Shown: in pieces, positions 1 through 6,705 of the stretch
Layout of the letters: every line of letters begins with the position of its first letter
Position numbering within the stretch: position 1 is the first letter of the stretch
NCBI GenBank assembly: GCA_035277485.1
Contig: DATEKK010000234.1
Location: forward strand, 1-12,067
Direction: 5' to 3'
DNA length: 12,067 nt
From: JADGGM01 sp035277485
GTDB lineage: Bacteria > Gemmatimonadota > Gemmatimonadetes > Gemmatimonadales > Gemmatimonadaceae
Translations under genes and position numbers: made by a program
Notes under the pieces: generated by a model
The model's input: the letters and a program-made list of their open reading frames with translations, nothing else
What the model was told of the DNA's origin: nothing
Databases searched by the model: none

Positions 1-441
1 GTTCGCGCCGATGCCCCGGCGCCCGCGCCGGCCGCCCCGCTCGAGCGCGTCAACGTCGCCAGCCTAACGAAATACTGGGACGATATCGTGTCGCGCCTCC
101 GCGCCGAGGGCCGCATGGCCCTCGCCGGCGCCGTCGAGCACGCCGCACCCGTGTCCGTGTCGGGCACCGGCGACATCACCCTGGAGCTCGCGTCCACCGG
201 CGAAGTCTTTCACCAACCCCTCGTCGCCAGTGCATCGGACGTGCTCGCCGTCATCGGCTCGCTCTTGGACGGCGCGACCCGGCTCACCGTCCGGCTCGCC
301 GACCGCGCGCCGGACGACGCCGCGTCGCCGCGCCGGTTCACCGAGGAAGGTGTCCGCCGCGACCGCTTGTCGATGCTCAGAAAAAAAGATGCGACCCTCG
401 ACGCCGCGGTCGAGGCGCTGGATCTGGAGCTGATGGAGTAA
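1..441 (+). CDS. dnaX: DNA polymerase III subunit gamma/tau, C-terminal part (5' end outside window)
   Basis: The reading frame is open from the first base and ends at TAA 439-441, giving 146 visible residues. The product is the clamp-loader subunit of the replicative polymerase; the AAA+ ATPase part lies upstream of the window. Visible are an Ala/Pro-rich linker (about residues 4-13), then a compact domain starting LTKYWDDIVSRLRAEGRMAL, like the tau C-terminal module that opens with a Trp-containing helix and an Arg-rich helix. It continues with alternating strands (ITLELAS, TRLTVRLAD) and an acidic tail ending LDLELME. No ATPase motif is visible, so the call rests on this C-terminal pattern plus the downstream ybaB-recR pair, which commonly follows dnaX. 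A run of seven A (381-387) lies 18 codons before the stop. Alternative: another protein with a similar C-terminal domain. Confidence 0.75.
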   Translation, partial: VRADAPAPAPAAPLERVNVASLTKYWDDIVSRLRAEGRMALAGAVEHAAPVSVSGTGDITLELASTGEVFHQPLVASASDVLAVIGSLLDGATRLTVRLADRAPDDAASPRRFTEEGVRRDRLSMLRKKDATLDAAVEALDLELME

Positions 442-477
442 CAGCCCGTCCCCGCCACGCCTGGAGCCCAGCTCCCC

Positions 478-506
478 TTGACTTCCTATGGAAGTCGCTC
501 AATACT
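478..506 (+). promoter_or_regulatory. Putative sigma70-type promoter of the padR-permease unit
   Basis: A -35-like TTGACT (478-483, five of six matches to TTGACA) is followed after 17 bases by AATACT (501-506, four of six matches to TATAAT). It lies in the 98-base gap between dnaX and the PadR gene, about 33 bases upstream of the PadR start. The strong -35, correct spacing and an overlapping palindrome make it plausible. No transcript data are available. Confidence 0.5.
480..496. promoter_or_regulatory. Perfect 17-bp palindrome, candidate PadR operator
   Basis: GACTTCC-TAT-GGAAGTC is a perfect inverted repeat with 7-bp arms and a 3-base spacer. It overlaps the putative -35 hexamer and most of the promoter spacer, so a bound dimer would exclude RNA polymerase. 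PadR proteins bind as dimers to palindromes near their own promoters, so autoregulation by the adjacent PadR is the simplest inference. No U-run follows, so it does not look like a terminator for dnaX. Confidence 0.5.
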
Positions 507-515
507 GCTCTCACC

Positions 516-526
516 TAGAGTTTCTA
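516..526. promoter_or_regulatory. Second small dyad downstream of the promoter, possible second operator
   Basis: TAGA-GTT-TCTA is an 11-bp inverted repeat with the same 3-base spacer as the upstream palindrome. The two centres (488 and 521) are 33 bp apart, close to three helical turns. The 7-mer CTATGGA is also shared between the two regions (486-492 and 524-530), the second copy reaching the likely ribosome binding site GGAG (528-531). A short dyad like this can arise by chance. Confidence 0.3.
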
Positions 527-539
527 TGGAGCGGGGAGC

Positions 540-884
540 ATGCCCGAAGCCAACGTCGAAGTCCTCCGCGGAACCCTCGACCTCCTCATCCTCAAGGCCG
601 TGAGCTGGGGCCCGACCCACGGCTATGGCGTCGCCCGCTGGATCGAGCAGGCGACGAACGACGTGCTCCAAATCGAGGAAGGCTCGCTCTATCCGGCGCT
701 CCACCGTCTGCAGTCCCGCGGATGGATCGATGCCCAGTGGGGCCTATCGGACAACAATCGTCGCGCGCGCTTCTACACGCTCACCGCAAAAGGCAGGGCT
801 CAGCTCCGCGTCGAGTCCGCCACGTGGACGCGGTTCGCCTACGCGGTGTTCGCCGCGCTCGAGGCGCCGCCGCGCCCGGCGTGA
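540..884 (+). CDS. PadR-family transcriptional repressor (permease-associated type)
   Basis: A 114-residue winged-helix regulator that probably represses its own promoter and the downstream permease gene. Family hallmarks are the N-terminal LRGTLDLLILKAVS helix (9-22), HGYG (27-30), the recognition-helix region EGSLYPALHRLQSRGWI (47-63) and the wing NNRRARFYTLTAKGRAQL (72-89). The C-terminal helix is short, as in the PadR subgroup found next to ADOP permeases. The start ATG 540 follows GGAG at 528-531 with good spacing and places the conserved helix at the usual distance from the N-terminus. The stop lies 31 bases before the permease ATG, so the two are probably one transcript. The inducer is unknown; related PadR proteins sense phenolics, antibiotics or other small molecules, but nothing here identifies a ligand. 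Confidence 0.92.
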   Translation: MPEANVEVLRGTLDLLILKAVSWGPTHGYGVARWIEQATNDVLQIEEGSLYPALHRLQSRGWIDAQWGLSDNNRRARFYTLTAKGRAQLRVESATWTRFAYAVFAALEAPPRPA

Positions 885-915
885 CGGGCTTCGTGTCAGC
901 GTTAGGCATCCGCCC

Positions 916-3585
916 ATGAGCTCCGCGCCGAACCCGAAGCGCCCGCCGGCCTGGCGCCGATACCTCGACTTCTGGGGCCCCGACATCGCGGCCGATGTCG
1001 AGGACGAGCTGCGGTTCCACCTCGAGATGCGCGCCGCCGAGTACGCGGCGCGCGGCCTGGCGCCCGACGCCGCTCGATCCCGCGCCGAACAGCGCTTCGG
1101 CAACATCCACCGTGCGCGGCAAGCCTGCGCCGAGATCGACCGGCAACAGGCGCGCGCCGCAACCCACGCAGACATGCTGCTCGCCCTCCGTCAGGACGTC
1201 GTCTACGCATTGCGCGTCCTGCGCCGCCAATGGCTGCCCGCGCTGGCGGCCGTGCTCTGCATGGCCATTGGCGTGAGCGCGACCACCGCGATGTTCAGCG
1301 TCGCCGACACGCTGCTCCTCCGTCCACTCCCGTACCCGAATGGCGACCGCCTCGTGTCGATCAGCACGACCCAGATCGGCGCGGCGTCGTCCATCGGTGT
1401 CAGTTCGTATCTCGACTACCGCGACTGGCGCGCCGCACAGCACTCGTTCGACGACATGGGCGCGATCGGCGAGACGAATTTCATCATGCTGCGCGGCGAG
1501 CCGCGCCGCGTGTCGGTGTCGTTAGTCAGCGCCAGTTTCTTCCCGACCTTCGGCGTCGGCGCCGAGCTAGGCCGCGTGTTCTCCGCGGCGGATGACCAGC
1601 CCGGAGCCGCGCCGGTGATGATCGTCTCGGACGCGTTCGCACGCCACGAGTTCGGCGAGCCCTCGTTGTCGGTCGGCCAGAGCGTCATGCTCAACGGCAT
1701 CGCGCGCACGATCATCGGCGTCATCCCCGATCGGTGGCGATATCCGTCGCACGGCGAAGCGTGGCTGCCGCTGGCCACAGGCGGCTACAGCGGATTCAGC
1801 AACGGCGTCGACAACCCGTCCTCGCGCGGCAATCGCAACCTCCAGGTGTTCGGCACGCTGCGGCGTGGCGTGGCGCTCGACGACGCGCGCCGAGAGCTCG
1901 CGGCCGTTGCGGCGCGACTGCAGCACGACTGGCCGGGCTCGAACGCGCAGATGACCACCGCGGTGACGCCGATGCGCGACGAGTTCGTCGGCGAGATCCG
2001 CGGCAGCCTGTACGCCGTCATGGGCGCGACGATGCTGGTCCTGCTGATCGCGTGCGCCAACGTGGCCGCGCTGCAGCTCGCCCGCGCGTCGGCGCGAACC
2101 CGCGAGATCGCCGTGCGCACGGCCATCGGCGCGAGCCGCGGCCGCATCATCCGCCAACTGCTCACCGAGAGCGTCGTGCTGTCGCTCGGCGGCGGTGCGT
2201 TAGGCGCGGTGCTCGCGATCTGGGCGCGCGAGTTGATCCGTCGCGCCGTGGCGCCGACGACGCCGGCGTGGATGCCGTTCGCCATCGACGGGCGCGTGCT
2301 CCTCTTCGCGTTCGGCGTCTCCGTGCTCGCCGGCATCGCCTTCGGCGTCGCGCCCGCGCTGCGCCTGGCCGACACTCGCGCCGGCCTGGCGCTCCGCAAC
2401 GCAACGGTCGGCAGCTCGCGCTCGAGACTGCAGCGCGCGTTCGTGATCGCCGAGGTGGCGATTTCGGTGATGCTCGTCGTGAGCGCGTCGCTGGCGCTGG
2501 AAAGCGTGTGGCGCATCGCCCGCATTCCGTTAGGCATCGACCCCGACGGGGTGGCCACCTTCGAGGTCACGATGCAGAGCGCGCGCTATGACCAACCGGC
2601 CGCCCGCGCGCGTCTCGTCGCCGAGATCGAGGAGCAGCTGCGCGAGCTCCCGGGCGTGATCGACGCGGGCGCCGCCGACCGCATGCCGATCGACGGATGC
2701 TGCTCGCAGTTTCCGATGGTCATCGACAGACGGTCCGTGAGCGACGGGCACGAGCCGTTCGTCACCGGCACGATCGCCACGCCGGGCTATTTCGCGACGC
2801 TGCACGTGCACGTGCTGTCCGGACGCACCTTCACGTCGAGCGACGACGCGAGCGCTCCGAAAGTGATGGTCATCAACCAGACGTTCGCCGACAAATATTG
2901 GCCGAACGGCGGCGCGCTTGGCCATCAGGTGAACACCGGCATCGGTCAAGCGACGATCGTCGGTGTCGTGCAGGACGTGAAGCAGGCCTCCATCTTCGGC
3001 GCACCGGAGCCGCAATTCTTCCGGCCCTACGCCGAGGATCCGTGGACGCGCGCGGTGTTTGCCGTCCGCGCGCGCGGCGATCTCGCGCAGGTCGCCGCGG
3101 CCGCCCGCCGGGTCGTTCGCTCGGTCGACCCGACGATGCCCATCTTTAACGTTAGGACACTGCAGGCCGTGTTCGACGAAGCGACGCTCACCACGCGCTC
3201 GCTCAGCCAGCTACTGATGGCATTCGCCGGCATTGCGTTGTTGCTGGCCGCCACTGGACTCTACGGCTTGATCTCCTTCCTCGTCGAACGGCGCACGCGA
3301 GAGCTCGGACTTCGCGTCGCGTTGGGCGCCGAACCATCCCGCGTCGCGCGGATGGTGATCGTGCAGGCGTGTGCACTCGCGGCTATGGGCGTGATCGTCG
3401 GCATCGGCGGCGCGACGCTCGCGGCGAAGTGGCTGTCGTCGACGCTCTATGGTGTCACAGCGCGCGAGTCGTCGGTCTACGTGCTGGCGGCGCTCATCCT
3501 CGGGGCCGCCTCACTGGCGGCCAGTTACGCGCCGGCTCGGCGCGCGAGCCGCGCCGATCCAATGGATGCATTGCGCGCCGAATAG
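916..3585 (+). CDS. ADOP-family FtsX/MacB-like permease (orphan, no ATPase)
   Basis: An 889-residue membrane protein of the acidobacterial duplicated orphan permease type. The N-terminal cytoplasmic region holds the family motif around DVEDELRFHLEMRAAEY and a re-used Arg/Ala helix. A membrane segment follows at about 106-130, then a MacB-like periplasmic domain and an FtsX block of three membrane segments (about 365-390, 416-437, 461-485) with the cytoplasmic loop RTREIAVRTAIGASRGRI. The second half repeats this: a membrane segment at about 505-535, a periplasmic domain, and a final FtsX block from about 766 with RTRELGLRVALGAEPSRV. The ends PARRASRADPMDALRAE are typical. No ABC ATPase is adjacent, hence 'orphan'; the substrate is unknown. 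ATG 916 is chosen because the family starts shortly before the DVEDELRFH motif; the open frame reaches back to 625 but would overlap the PadR gene. Confidence 0.93.
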   Translation: MSSAPNPKRPPAWRRYLDFWGPDIAADVEDELRFHLEMRAAEYAARGLAPDAARSRAEQRFGNIHRARQACAEIDRQQARAATHADMLLALRQDVVYALRVLRRQWLPALAAVLCMAIGVSATTAMFSVADTLLLRPLPYPNGDRLVSISTTQIGAASSIGVSSYLDYRDWRAAQHSFDDMGAIGETNFIMLRGEPRRVSVSLVSASFFPTFGVGAELGRVFSAADDQPGAAPVMIVSDAFARHEFGEPSLSVGQSVMLNGIARTIIGVIPDRWRYPSHGEAWLPLATGGYSGFSNGVDNPSSRGNRNLQVFGTLRRGVALDDARRELAAVAARLQHDWPGSNAQMTTAVTPMRDEFVGEIRGSLYAVMGATMLVLLIACANVAALQLARASARTREIAVRTAIGASRGRIIRQLLTESVVLSLGGGALGAVLAIWARELIRRAVAPTTPAWMPFAIDGRVLLFAFGVSVLAGIAFGVAPALRLADTRAGLALRNATVGSSRSRLQRAFVIAEVAISVMLVVSASLALESVWRIARIPLGIDPDGVATFEVTMQSARYDQPAARARLVAEIEEQLRELPGVIDAGAADRMPIDGCCSQFPMVIDRRSVSDGHEPFVTGTIATPGYFATLHVHVLSGRTFTSSDDASAPKVMVINQTFADKYWPNGGALGHQVNTGIGQATIVGVVQDVKQASIFGAPEPQFFRPYAEDPWTRAVFAVRARGDLAQVAAAARRVVRSVDPTMPIFNVRTLQAVFDEATLTTRSLSQLLMAFAGIALLLAATGLYGLISFLVERRTRELGLRVALGAEPSRVARMVIVQACALAAMGVIVGIGGATLAAKWLSSTLYGVTARESSVYVLAALILGAASLAASYAPARRASRADPMDALRAE

Positions 3586-3630
3586 ACGATCCCTTTCCCA
3601 GACCAGCCAAGTCTACGTACCTTTCTAACT

Positions 3631-3948
3631 ATGGCTGATTTCATGAACATGCTGCGTCAAGCGCAGCAGGTGCAGGGCCGTCTCCAGGAGCTGCAGCAGG
3701 AGCTCGAGAACAAGACGGTCAGCGCGTCGAGCGGCGGAGGGATGGTTACGGTCACCGCCGACGGGAAGGGACAGGTGCGTGCCGTGAAGATCGACCCGAC
3801 CGTCGTCAACCCGAACGACATCGAGATGCTCGAGGACCTCGTGCTCTCGGCTGTCACGGAGGCGCAGAAGAAGGCAGCGGAGTTGGCCCAGGAAGAAATG
3901 AAGCGTCTGACCGGAGGCCTGTCGCTGCCGTTCAAGCTGCCGTTCTGA
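3631..3948 (+). CDS. ybaB: YbaB/EbfC family nucleoid-associated protein
   Basis: A 105-residue DNA-binding protein of the YbaB/EbfC family, normally a dimer that binds the nucleoid. It shows the N-terminal helix MNMLRQAQQVQGRLQELQQ (5-23), the conserved middle with GGGMVTVTADGKGQVRAVKIDP and the C-terminal helix DLVLSAVTEAQKKAAELAQEEM. Length matches the family. It ends one base before the recR ATG, a near-universal pairing that suggests a shared role around recombination or replication. The ATG at 3631 gives the normal family N-terminus, but no clear Shine-Dalgarno precedes it. Its upstream neighbour is the PadR-regulated permease only 45 bases away, so its expression depends on read-through or a promoter not clearly seen. 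Confidence 0.95.
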   Translation: MADFMNMLRQAQQVQGRLQELQQELENKTVSASSGGGMVTVTADGKGQVRAVKIDPTVVNPNDIEMLEDLVLSAVTEAQKKAAELAQEEMKRLTGGLSLPFKLPF

Positions 3949-3949
3949 A

Positions 3950-4537
3950 ATGTCGGTGATCGACGACCTCGCCGCGGAGTTCGCGAAACTCCCCGGCATT
4001 GGGCGGAAGACTGCGCTTCGCCTCACATATCATTTGCTCAAGCAGAACCCCGAGCAGAGCCGGCGTCTCGCCGGTGCGCTCGAGGCGCTCGTGGCGCGCG
4101 TCCGCCGCTGCTCCGTGTGCAACAACCTCACGGAGCAGGATCCCTGCGCGCTCTGCGCGGATCCCCGGCGTGACCAGTCACTCCTCTGCGTGGTCGAGGA
4201 CGCGTCCGACATTGGCGCCATCGAGCGAGCTGGCGAGTTCCGGGGACTCTATCATGTGCTCGGCGGACGGCTCTCGCCGTTGGACGGTGTGGGACCCGAA
4301 GACCTCGCGGTTCAGTCGTTGGTGGACCGCGTGTCGGCAGGCTCAGTCCGGGAGGTCATCCTGGCCACGAACCCGAGTATGGAAGGCGAAGCGACGGCGC
4401 TGTACGTGCAGCGGCAGGTGGCGGGGCATGTGCCCAGGGTGTCGCGCATCGCGCGCGGCATTCCGGTAGGTGGAGACCTCGAATACGCGGACGGGGTGAC
4501 GATCGCGCAGGCGATCAGTGCCCGGCGGGAGATGTGA
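3950..4537 (+). CDS. recR: Recombination mediator RecR
   Basis: A 195-residue protein that acts with RecO (and RecF) to load RecA on gapped single-stranded DNA. Domains in order: helix-hairpin-helix LPGIGRKTALRL (14-25); zinc finger with Cys54, Cys57, Cys66 and Cys69 (CSVCNN...CALC); Toprim domain from about 78 with VVEDASDIGAIE, GRLSPLDGVGPEDL and TNPSMEGEATA; and the C-terminal GIPVGGDLEYADGVT signature. All key cysteines and the acidic Toprim residues are present and length is normal. Its ATG follows the ybaB stop by one base, and its stop overlaps the next start, indicating translational coupling in both directions. Confidence 0.97.
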   Translation: MSVIDDLAAEFAKLPGIGRKTALRLTYHLLKQNPEQSRRLAGALEALVARVRRCSVCNNLTEQDPCALCADPRRDQSLLCVVEDASDIGAIERAGEFRGLYHVLGGRLSPLDGVGPEDLAVQSLVDRVSAGSVREVILATNPSMEGEATALYVQRQVAGHVPRVSRIARGIPVGGDLEYADGVTIAQAISARREM

Positions 4538-4809
4538 TGCGTCGATCGAGCGTAGTGGCGGCGTCGCTTGGGTTTGCCGGTGGCCTCGCACTGGGTCTAA
4601 TCGTCTGGAGTCAGCAGACTGAACGCTCCCAGCGCGATCTCTTCAGCATCCAGCCGTGGCGTCGTTTGGCGGCGCTTGGCTACCTGCGCGGACAACGCAG
4701 TCCACAGAACGTGCGCTTGCTGCGCGACTATGTCGCGTGGGAACGCAGCCCCAGGTTGCGCCGCCGCGGGGAGCGGATACTGCGACGCATGGAAAAGTCT
4801 CTCGTCTAG
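4537..4809 (+). CDS. Small membrane-anchored protein of unknown function
   Basis: I do not recognise this 90-residue protein. The start is taken as ATG 4537, overlapping the recR TGA by one base; a GTG at 4534 would add one residue. Residues 6-25 form one hydrophobic, Gly/Ala-rich segment, either a membrane anchor or an uncleaved signal. The remainder is very basic and helical-looking: FSIQPWRRLAALGYLRG (36-52), then LLRDYVAWERSPRLRRRGERILRRM (61-85). No cysteine, catalytic motif or signal-peptidase site is apparent. The stop is 11 bases before the mglB ATG, so it is co-translated between recR and the mglB-mglA pair. A membrane-tethered partner or regulator of the polarity module is possible, but nothing in the sequence proves this. 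Confidence 0.75.
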   Translation: MRRSSVVAASLGFAGGLALGLIVWSQQTERSQRDLFSIQPWRRLAALGYLRGQRSPQNVRLLRDYVAWERSPRLRRRGERILRRMEKSLV

Positions 4810-4820
4810 CCGGAGCACTC

Positions 4821-5306
4821 ATGCCCGTCGGTGCCGCGAGTTGGTCGTTCACCGAAGATGATTACGGCGCGATCCTGCGATCGCTCCAGCAATTTCTCTA
4901 TGACAGCAACGCGCGGTCGGCGCTGCTCGTCGACCGTTCGGGCCAGCTCGTGGCGACGGTGGGCGAGCCGCCGCAGTTCGACCCGACAGCGTTCGCCACA
5001 TTGACGGCGGCGGATTTCAGCGCCAACGATCAGCTGGCGCGCCTCATTGGCGAGACCGAATTCAATTCGTTGTTCCATCAGGGCGAGCAGGAGTCGATGT
5101 ATCTCGTGGACATTGCCCGCCGCGTGATTCTTGTCATCCTGTTCGACAACCGCACCACCCTGGGCCTCGTGCGCCTCAAGGTGAAGCACGCTGTCGAGGA
5201 GCTCACGCGTTTATTCGCCGCGATGTTCCAGCGCGGACGAGAGGAAGCGAGTCCGCCTAACATCCTCGCCGGCGCCGAGGATGAAATCGACCGGCTGTTT
5301 CAATAG
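4821..5306 (+). CDS. mglB: MglB-like roadblock/LC7 protein, GTPase-activating partner of MglA
   Basis: A 161-residue roadblock/LC7 domain protein. In Myxococcus, MglB is a dimeric GAP (and has been reported as a GEF) for the Ras-like GTPase MglA and helps set cell polarity. Visible are the helix ILRSLQQFLYDSNARSALLVDRSGQLVATVGE (18-49) typical of roadblock folds, the FATLTAADFSANDQLARLIGE helix, the strands ESMYLVDIARRVILVILFD and TTLGLVRLKVK, and a C-terminal helix. Length is close to that of the Myxococcus protein (about 160). ATG 4821 is preceded by CGGAG at 4811-4815. The frame is open further upstream but would overlap the small membrane protein out of frame. The mglA start is 15 bases downstream, supporting a functional pair. 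Confidence 0.88.
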   Translation: MPVGAASWSFTEDDYGAILRSLQQFLYDSNARSALLVDRSGQLVATVGEPPQFDPTAFATLTAADFSANDQLARLIGETEFNSLFHQGEQESMYLVDIARRVILVILFDNRTTLGLVRLKVKHAVEELTRLFAAMFQRGREEASPPNILAGAEDEIDRLFQ

Positions 5307-5321
5307 GGGAGTGCGCAGCCG

Positions 5322-5999
5322 ATGTCGATGATCAACTACGCGTCACGCGAGATCAACTGCAAAATCGTGTACTACGGTCCCGGGTTGGGCGGCAAGACCA
5401 CCAACCTCGAGCACGTCTACGGCCGGGTGCAGCCGAACACCCGCGGCAAGCTCATCTCGCTCGCCACGGAAACCGAGCGCACGCTGTTCTTCGATTTCCT
5501 GCCGGTGGATCTGGGCACGATTCGCGGGTTCAAGACCCGGTTTCACCTGTACACGGTGCCGGGACAGGTCTACTACAATGCGAGTCGCAAGCTCATCTTG
5601 AAGGGAGTCGACGGGATCGTGTACGTCGCCGATTCGCAGCTGGAGCGGATGGAGGCGAATCTGGAGGCGATGCAGAACCTGTACGACAACATGCAGGAGT
5701 ACGGGTACGATCTGACCACGATGCCTTTCGTGGTGCAGTACAACAAGCGCGACCTGCCCAACGCGGCGCCGGTGACCGAGCTGCAGGGCGCGTTGAACCC
5801 GGGGTGGGAGGTGCGGGAACCCCCCAAGCAGCGGGTGACTCCCGATCCGTACCACGCCGGCGAGAACCTCATCGAGCAGATCCCGAGCGGCGAATGGGTG
5901 GAGCGCGCTCCATACTTCGAGGCATGTGCGGTCACGGGAGACGGGGTGTTCGACACCCTCAAGGCCGTGAGCAAGCTGGTGCTCAAGACGCTCGCCTAA
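5322..5999 (+). CDS. mglA: MglA-type Ras-like GTPase, with a C-terminal insertion
   Basis: A 225-residue cytoplasmic GTPase of the MglA family, a polarity and motility switch whose GTP hydrolysis is stimulated by MglB. P-loop GPGLGGKTT (19-27), the MglA-specific switch II TVPGQ (78-82, where Ras has DTAGQ), NKRD (141-144) for guanine binding and TGDGVFDTLK near the end are all present at Myxococcus-like positions. Start ATG 5322 gives the characteristic MSMINYASREINCKIVYYGP and has GGGGAG at 5306-5311. It is about 30 residues longer than the Myxococcus protein as I recall it: about 160-197 (Pro/Glu-rich, including REPPKQRVTPDPYHAGENL) appears inserted between the NKRD segment and the final helix. 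Similar longer MglA proteins occur in other phyla, so this is probably a subfamily trait. Confidence 0.95.
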   Translation: MSMINYASREINCKIVYYGPGLGGKTTNLEHVYGRVQPNTRGKLISLATETERTLFFDFLPVDLGTIRGFKTRFHLYTVPGQVYYNASRKLILKGVDGIVYVADSQLERMEANLEAMQNLYDNMQEYGYDLTTMPFVVQYNKRDLPNAAPVTELQGALNPGWEVREPPKQRVTPDPYHAGENLIEQIPSGEWVERAPYFEACAVTGDGVFDTLKAVSKLVLKTLA

Positions 6000-6036
6000 C
6001 GGAGCGCCAGCGGCGCGGCGCGCCGGGAGCGACGCG

Positions 6037-6672
6037 GTGAACCTGCCTAACGCGCTCACCCTGAGCCGGATCGTCGCGACGCCGCTCATCTTCCTGTTGC
6101 CGTTCGCGGAATCCTGGGAGCTCAGGCTGGCCGGCTTCGTGATCTACGTGATCGCGGCCGTGAGCGACTACTGGGACGGCCAGCTCGCCCGCACGCGCAA
6201 CCTGGTCACCGACCTCGGCAAGCTCCTCGACCCGCTGGCCGACAAGGCGCTGCTGCTCGGCACGCTCGTTCCCATCTATCTGCTGCAGTCCGGCCACGGC
6301 ACCGTGCTCTCCATGCGCTTCGTCACGCCATGGGGCGACGCCGGCATGCCGCTGTGGGTGCTCGTCGTTGTGTTAGGCAGAGAGCTGTTCATGACCATCT
6401 TCCGCCAGGCGGCGGCACGCCGCGGCACGGTGATCGCCGCCATCGGTCCGGCCAAATGGAAGACGGGATTTCAGTGCGTGTGGGTCGGCGCCGCCTACTT
6501 CTGGTTCGCCGCCAAGACCGCCGCGTTCCACTGGCAGTGGGACAGCGATGTGTGGCGCGCCTTCGCGAACTTCAACGGCGTCGTCGGGGTTGTCACGATG
6601 ACGGTCGCCGTCGCCCTCACTGTTTATTCGCTCGGTCTGTACCTGCGGAGATACGCGCGCGTGTTCGCGTGA
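6037..6672 (+). CDS. pgsA: CDP-diacylglycerol-glycerol-3-phosphate 3-phosphatidyltransferase
   Basis: A 211-residue integral membrane enzyme that makes phosphatidylglycerol phosphate from CDP-diacylglycerol and glycerol 3-phosphate, the committed step to phosphatidylglycerol and cardiolipin. The CDP-alcohol phosphotransferase signature is complete: Asp44, Asp47-Gly48, Ala51-Arg52, Gly61, Asp65 and Asp69 within SDYWDGQLAR...GKLLDPLADK. Several hydrophobic segments flank it (about 12-22, 30-43, 71-86, 104-115 and near the C-terminus 180-200). The N-terminus MNLPNALTLSR is standard, supporting the GTG start at 6037 preceded by GGGAG at about 6025. A central stretch SMRFVTPWGDAGMPLW (about 91-106) is longer than in compact homologues. 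Related enzymes such as phosphatidylserine or cardiolipin synthases share the motif; the N-terminus and size favour PgsA. Confidence 0.88.
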   Translation: MNLPNALTLSRIVATPLIFLLPFAESWELRLAGFVIYVIAAVSDYWDGQLARTRNLVTDLGKLLDPLADKALLLGTLVPIYLLQSGHGTVLSMRFVTPWGDAGMPLWVLVVVLGRELFMTIFRQAAARRGTVIAAIGPAKWKTGFQCVWVGAAYFWFAAKTAAFHWQWDSDVWRAFANFNGVVGVVTMTVAVALTVYSLGLYLRRYARVFA

Positions 6673-6705
6673 GGCCGGGCGTCGCCCTCTTTCCCTGACG
6701 CTGCC

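Noticed and set aside
625..915. Upstream extension of the permease reading frame into the PadR gene
   Set aside because: The frame is open back to 625, but the translation there is Ser/Arg-rich shadow sequence overlapping well-conserved PadR codons; ATG 916 gives the normal family N-terminus.
4656..4820. N-terminal extension of MglB
   Set aside because: It would overlap the 90-residue upstream gene out of frame and has no roadblock-family similarity; ATG 4821 has a good CGGAG ribosome binding site and gives the usual length.
5343..6089. Long open frame (248 codons) on the - strand across mglA
   Set aside because: It is the antisense shadow of mglA, whose motifs are unmistakable. The antisense translation shows no recognisable domain and reflects GC-rich codon bias.
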